From NCBI GenBank assembly GCA_023420935.1, contig JAEZUR010000027.1:1-25622 (forward strand): a stretch of DNA of 25,622 nt, in the 5' to 3' direction. The translations under genes were made by a program, and so were the position numbers. Every line of letters begins with the position of its first letter. Positions within the stretch are counted from its first letter, which is position 1. Positions 22,086-25,622 of this stretch are shown here, in pieces. This stretch comes from Bacillota bacterium. Its GTDB lineage: Bacteria; Bacillota; Clostridia; Lachnospirales; Lachnospiraceae. The notes beneath the pieces were generated by a model. It was given only the letters and a program-made list of their open reading frames with translations, was not told the DNA's origin and ran no database searches.

Positions 22086-23987
22086 TTGAAAAAAGGCATT
22101 TATTTAAACGATTCCATTCATGGATTGATCGCATTAACAGAATATGAAAAAAGAATTGTTTCGACGATTGGTTTTAATCGTCTCCATGATGTATATCAAA
22201 ACTCAACGGTTTATCTTACGTTTCCAACCAATCGAACAAAACGATATGAACATTCTATTGGAACAATGAAACTTTGCTCTGATATGTTTTTTCAATCGTT
22301 ATTAAATACAACGGATTCTATGTTAGCTGAATTCTTTGATATCTTTGCTAGAGAATATGCTGAGATTTTAGATAGATTAAGACTGCAAACGGATATTTGT
22401 GCGGAAAAGTTGGGTGCTAGATTACCAAAGGAGCTACCGCAGATTGAACTAGATAAGTTGAGGCATTCCCTGATACCAAACAATATCCCTGACGAGTATA
22501 AAATCGTGCATTTAATACTCATTCAATCTATCCGGGCAGCAGCGTTGTTACATGACATTGGACATCCTCCATTTAGCCATATCGTGGAATATGCGTTAAA
22601 AGATGTATACTTGGAATATAAAGAGAAGGTAATAAGTGAAACGGAAAATGCAAAAGAATTCGTTGAAATCATGTCGAAATACTTTGAGGGTGATAGGAAA
22701 TTACACGAACAAATGGGTGACGAGATCAGCGAAGGTATTTTAAGCAAAATTATTGTACCAATTTTAGAAAATGGTGAGAAATATGATGAGAATTTATTTG
22801 AACTTCTTGTATTAGAAAGTGTTAAGAGAATTTTTGCAGAAGAGGGTGCTTTTGAGTATCTTCATAGAATTATTGATTCTAGTTTAGACGGTGATCGCTT
22901 GGATTATGCTACGAGAGATGTCATCAATTCGGGAAAGGATTCGGGAAAGATAGAGTATAGCAATATTATAAATGATATGCAGTTGATTGTGGAGAATGGG
23001 AAGATTTTTTTCTGTGTACCATTAAAAGCAGTAAGTTCAGTTGAGGATTTTGTTAAGCGTAGATATAATAGCTATAAAGATATCATTTACCATCATAGAG
23101 TCATCCAATCTGATTATATTCTAGAAGGAATCGTAAAAGATTTAGTGAAGAAATATTTGAATGAAACAGGATTGAAAATACAACGTGATAACGAAGTATT
23201 GATACCTTTTGATATCTCAGGGTTATGGTTTCCATTGGGAGACAAAAAGTCGGCAATCAAAGCAAATGCACTATCTCAATGGAATGATTCCTGGTTAACG
23301 ACCGTATTGAGGCAGATTTATTATACGGAATACTATCATAATAAAAACATTAAAGAAGGTACTAGGGATTATATTTTAGCGCAACGTCTAGGGGAATTGT
23401 TGCGTAATAGTAAACGGTATCATTCTCTAATTAAGCGGAGTGAGAATTTTAAGATTATTGATGATGCAGTAAAACATGAGATAATGAAACATAAGGATGA
23501 GATGGAAGCATTCCTCATGAAAGAAAAGGAGTTACCTGATAGGAAACGATCCACGGAGCTGATCCAACAAATGTTGGATCATACAATGAAAAGTTCTTCA
23601 GGCTTTATTTTATCATTTATTGCCAGATACGGTAAGGAAATGAAAATGGAAACTTTTGAACAAATGGTAAGTGAAATAGTTAGGGATGAAACGAACCGTA
23701 TAGTTACAAACCTTATGACTTATGATACGGTTACGTTATTTAAACGGATTTCAATCGGGTTAGATTCCCCCATTTATTTCTACAACAATAAGGGAACAAT
23801 TTGTACTTTAAAAGATATTAGTGGAATTGCTGATATTTTACAGCTTGATTCAGATTATCTACCGGTTTTCTATATCTATATTTTGGCGAAAGATGAGGAC
23901 GGGGTTCTAAAGGAAAAAAGAGAAGAACTGCTTAGAGGTATTGGTAAACGAATTGGTTTAGAGATAACGAAAACAGTTCAGTTATAG
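22086..23987 (+). CDS. HD-domain phosphohydrolase (dNTPase/SAMHD1-like)
   Basis: A 633-aa metal-dependent hydrolase of the HD superfamily. The N-terminal half has all metal ligands in order: H56 (RYEHSIGTMKL), H156-D157 (LLHDIGHPPFSH) and the distal aspartate in LDGDRLDYATRD (D270/D273). This set is characteristic of dGTP triphosphohydrolase/SAMHD1-type enzymes that cut nucleotides or nucleotide-like messengers. About 330 further residues, largely helical, form a C-terminal extension without recognised motifs. The start is TTG 22086: AGGAGG at 22073-22078 is 7 nt upstream and no in-frame ATG fits. It is transcribed alone, between the terminators at 21891 and 24071. The natural substrate is not deducible. 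Confidence 0.85.
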   Translation: MKKGIYLNDSIHGLIALTEYEKRIVSTIGFNRLHDVYQNSTVYLTFPTNRTKRYEHSIGTMKLCSDMFFQSLLNTTDSMLAEFFDIFAREYAEILDRLRLQTDICAEKLGARLPKELPQIELDKLRHSLIPNNIPDEYKIVHLILIQSIRAAALLHDIGHPPFSHIVEYALKDVYLEYKEKVISETENAKEFVEIMSKYFEGDRKLHEQMGDEISEGILSKIIVPILENGEKYDENLFELLVLESVKRIFAEEGAFEYLHRIIDSSLDGDRLDYATRDVINSGKDSGKIEYSNIINDMQLIVENGKIFFCVPLKAVSSVEDFVKRRYNSYKDIIYHHRVIQSDYILEGIVKDLVKKYLNETGLKIQRDNEVLIPFDISGLWFPLGDKKSAIKANALSQWNDSWLTTVLRQIYYTEYYHNKNIKEGTRDYILAQRLGELLRNSKRYHSLIKRSENFKIIDDAVKHEIMKHKDEMEAFLMKEKELPDRKRSTELIQQMLDHTMKSSSGFILSFIARYGKEMKMETFEQMVSEIVRDETNRIVTNLMTYDTVTLFKRISIGLDSPIYFYNNKGTICTLKDISGIADILQLDSDYLPVFYIYILAKDEDGVLKEKREELLRGIGKRIGLEITKTVQL

Positions 23988-24070
23988 CTAATAAATATAC
24001 CGAAAAAATAAACCGAAAAAATAACCCCCATTTTCCTAAATAATCAAATTATGTGATATATGGTGTTTGT

Positions 24071-24117
24071 ATAAGGATTGTAGAATTTTATGATAAGTTC
24101 TGTAATCCTTATTTTTT
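24071..24117 (+). terminator. Terminator after the HD phosphohydrolase
   Basis: ATAAGGATTGTAGAA (24071-24085) pairs with TTCTGTAATCCTTAT (24098-24112) with two G-U pairs and is followed by T6. Confidence 0.88.
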
Positions 24118-24183
24118 GTGCCGTATTGTAACCAAATGGATATTAAATGCTATATGTTAACTGACTGTAAACATATAGCGATA

Positions 24184-24212
24184 TTGACAAAATATTACAT
24201 AAATCTTATAAT
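24184..24212 (+). promoter_or_regulatory. Promoter of the BcrA-like ABC operon
   Basis: TTGACA (24184-24189), a 17-bp spacer and TATAAT (24207-24212), about 44 bp before the ATG at 24256. Confidence 0.9.
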
Positions 24213-24255
24213 TGTATTAGTTATATGCATAATAAATATGAATGTGAGGTGCAAA

Positions 24256-25032
24256 ATGCAAGAAACAATTGTTAAGGTACATGGATTAACAAAAGAATAT
24301 AAGAGAAAAAGAGTATTGGATGAGGTGACGTTTTCATTACAAGCAGGGAAAATATATGGATTGATTGGAAGAAATGGAGCAGGTAAGACAACTCTTATGA
24401 GAATCTTGCTAGGAGTATCTTTTCCTAGTGGTGGTAATTTTGAGTTACCTGATATGAAAGGTGATTTATCCCTTGCTGGGGAAAAAGATATGGTTGAATT
24501 TAGGAAAAGAGTAGGAAGTCTTATAGAAAGCCCGTCATTGTATACATCCATGTCGGCTAAAGATAATATGATAATACATAGTAAGATATGTGGTATGAAA
24601 AATCTAATGTCAATAGATGGACTTCTGGAGCAAGTAGGATTAGGTGATGTAGGTAGTAAAAGAGTAAAGAATTTTTCTTTAGGTATGAAACAAAGGTTGG
24701 CGATTGCAATGTCATTAATTAATTCACCTAAGTTGCTAGTTTTAGATGAGCCAATGAATGGGCTGGATCCTATTGGTATAGTTGAGATTCGAAATTTACT
24801 AAAAAAATTATATGAAGAGAATAAAATTTCCATATTGATTTCGAGTCATATTCTATCTGAGCTATATCAGTTGGCAACAGACTTTATTTTTATCGAAAAT
24901 GGACAAGTAGTAAAAGTAATACAACATGCGGTGTTGGAGGGACAGATCAAAACAGAAGATAAAAATCTCGAAGATTATTATTTGGAACTGATCGGAAGGA
25001 GAAAGAATACTAGAGGAGAAATAGATGTATGA
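24256..25032 (+). CDS. ABC transporter ATP-binding protein (BcrA-like)
   Basis: A 258-aa ATPase of a bacitracin/lantibiotic-immunity-type ABC system. Walker A is GRNGAGKTT (38-46). The Q-loop region reads IESPSLY, with Glu in place of Gln as usual in this subgroup. The signature is SLGMKQR (141-147), Walker B LLVLDEP (160-166), and the switch histidine lies in SSHILSEL. GTGAGGTG at 24245-24252 fixes the ATG at 24256; the reading frame is open further upstream, but that part contains the promoter and is not translated. Its TGA overlaps the permease ATG (ATGA), so the two are coupled. Relatives expel peptide antibiotics or other hydrophobic molecules; no adjacent two-component genes are visible. 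Confidence 0.92.
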   Translation: MQETIVKVHGLTKEYKRKRVLDEVTFSLQAGKIYGLIGRNGAGKTTLMRILLGVSFPSGGNFELPDMKGDLSLAGEKDMVEFRKRVGSLIESPSLYTSMSAKDNMIIHSKICGMKNLMSIDGLLEQVGLGDVGSKRVKNFSLGMKQRLAIAMSLINSPKLLVLDEPMNGLDPIGIVEIRNLLKKLYEENKISILISSHILSELYQLATDFIFIENGQVVKVIQHAVLEGQIKTEDKNLEDYYLELIGRRKNTRGEIDV

Positions 25033-25622
25033 AGAATTTAACAAAAGCAGAGCTTTATAAGTTGTATAAATCATTGTCATATAAAGTATTGATGATAGGA
25101 ATCCTAGTTTATTCTATATCAGATCTATACTTTGCTTATATAAATGGTGAATCAATAAATGGTTTTCAGGCTATTGTGGATTCTACTGGTTCATGGCAAC
25201 GAAGTCTATTAATTGTAGGAATTTTTGCTGGGATTTTTATAGCCGGCGATTTTACCAATAGGGGAATACAAATGCAGCTTTCTGTAGGAAATAGTAGAGT
25301 TGCTGTTTTGCTAGCAAAAGGAATTGCTTATTGGCTAGGAGGTTTACTTTTGGCTGTACTATATCAGATAAGCTATGTAGCAGTATATTTTTTTACTTAT
25401 GGTTTTGGTATAAGAATGTCTACTGATGCATTAATGTGTATTGTGCAACTAGAAGGGGCATTTTTATCTCTGTTTAGTGTGTTTCTTGCAGTTTGTATTT
25501 TAATTGCTTATATATTTAGAGATATTTATGTAGTAACCGTAGCAGAAACGTTATTCGCTATTCTAGGTACGTCGATATTTCAGTCTTTTGGGCGCTCGCA
25601 AGGAATCCTTCAGGTTCTTTAT
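25029..25622 (+). CDS. ABC-2 type permease, partial (runs off the window)
   Basis: The first 198 codons of the membrane partner of the BcrA-like ATPase. It begins MKNLTKAELYKLYKSLSYKV, the usual cytoplasmic lead-in of BcrB/ABC-2 permeases, and then has at least four hydrophobic segments (about residues 17-34, 54-74, 98-128 and 143-170). The motif GDFTNRGIQMQLSVGNSR between segments two and three is typical of this permease group. The start ATG overlaps the ATPase stop by 4 nt. There is no stop codon before the window end, so the C-terminus is missing from view. Confidence 0.88.
   Translation, partial: MKNLTKAELYKLYKSLSYKVLMIGILVYSISDLYFAYINGESINGFQAIVDSTGSWQRSLLIVGIFAGIFIAGDFTNRGIQMQLSVGNSRVAVLLAKGIAYWLGGLLLAVLYQISYVAVYFFTYGFGIRMSTDALMCIVQLEGAFLSLFSVFLAVCILIAYIFRDIYVVTVAETLFAILGTSIFQSFGRSQGILQVLY

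Noticed and set aside
22059..22148. Short frame MDKKSRRLKFEKRHLFKRF... overlapping the start of the HD gene
   Set aside because: It overlaps the HD gene's ribosome binding site and coding start in another frame. Its basic composition follows from A-rich DNA, and nothing supports translation.
24118..24255. N-terminal extension of the BcrA-like ATPase
   Set aside because: The extension runs through the TTGACA/TATAAT promoter and the ribosome binding site for ATG 24256, and the extra residues do not resemble ABC ATPases.

Overview
The window looks like a chromosomal segment of a low-GC, Gram-positive, anaerobic Clostridia/Lachnospiraceae-type bacterium. The reasons are AT-rich DNA, strong AGGAGG-type ribosome binding sites, sigma-A promoters with near-consensus boxes 17 bp apart, T-tailed hairpin terminators, an L20-type leader before infC-rpmI-rplT, and many families typical of that group (DUF2975/Xre pairs, LytTR two-component systems, BspA-like surface proteins). 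The species is inferred from general resemblance only.

Layout. 1-1.7 kb is mobile-element territory: an IS30-family transposase followed by seven 20-bp phased repeats resembling a transposase-binding end of a second, decayed element. 1.7-4.1 kb is a small operon (DUF2975 membrane protein, Xre repressor, DUF4173 membrane protein) behind a strong promoter with an adjacent inverted-repeat operator. 4.1-5.7 kb is the core translation operon infC-rpmI-rplT with its attenuator leader; infC starts on AUU. 5.8-6.4 kb holds tRNA-Asn and a DUF2294 protein. 6.4-6.8 kb is a gene-free strip packed with hairpins, a direct repeat and a 16-bp palindrome. 6.8-9.9 kb is a two-gene unit: a large P-loop protein (probably DUF4914) and a 409-aa polytopic permease-like protein. 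10.0-12.3 kb on the minus strand holds a 59-aa small protein and an ABC-2 exporter pair. 12.5 kb is tRNA-Leu(AAG).

12.9-18.4 kb looks like a signalling and surface module. A minus-strand GHKL sensor kinase and LytTR response regulator are divergent from a plus-strand membrane/coiled-coil protein, a 54-aa zinc-ribbon protein and an 883-aa secreted BspA-like LRR/Ig-like protein. Repeats spaced exactly 21 bp apart in the divergent intergenic region fit a LytTR operator, so the regulator probably controls both itself and the plus-strand genes. 18.8-20.3 kb holds a cupin, a 45-aa basic protein and an AraC regulator split by an apparent one-base deletion. 20.6-24.0 kb holds two adjacent orphan proteins and a 633-aa HD-domain phosphohydrolase with a TTG start. 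24.2 kb to the end is a BcrA-like ABC ATPase with a translationally coupled permease cut by the window edge.

The best candidates for undescribed biology are the hairpin cluster at 6.45-6.67 kb in front of the P-loop protein/permease pair, the LytTR-controlled small membrane/zinc-ribbon/surface-protein module, and the orphan pair next to the HD phosphohydrolase. No CRISPR array, rRNA or obvious prophage was seen.
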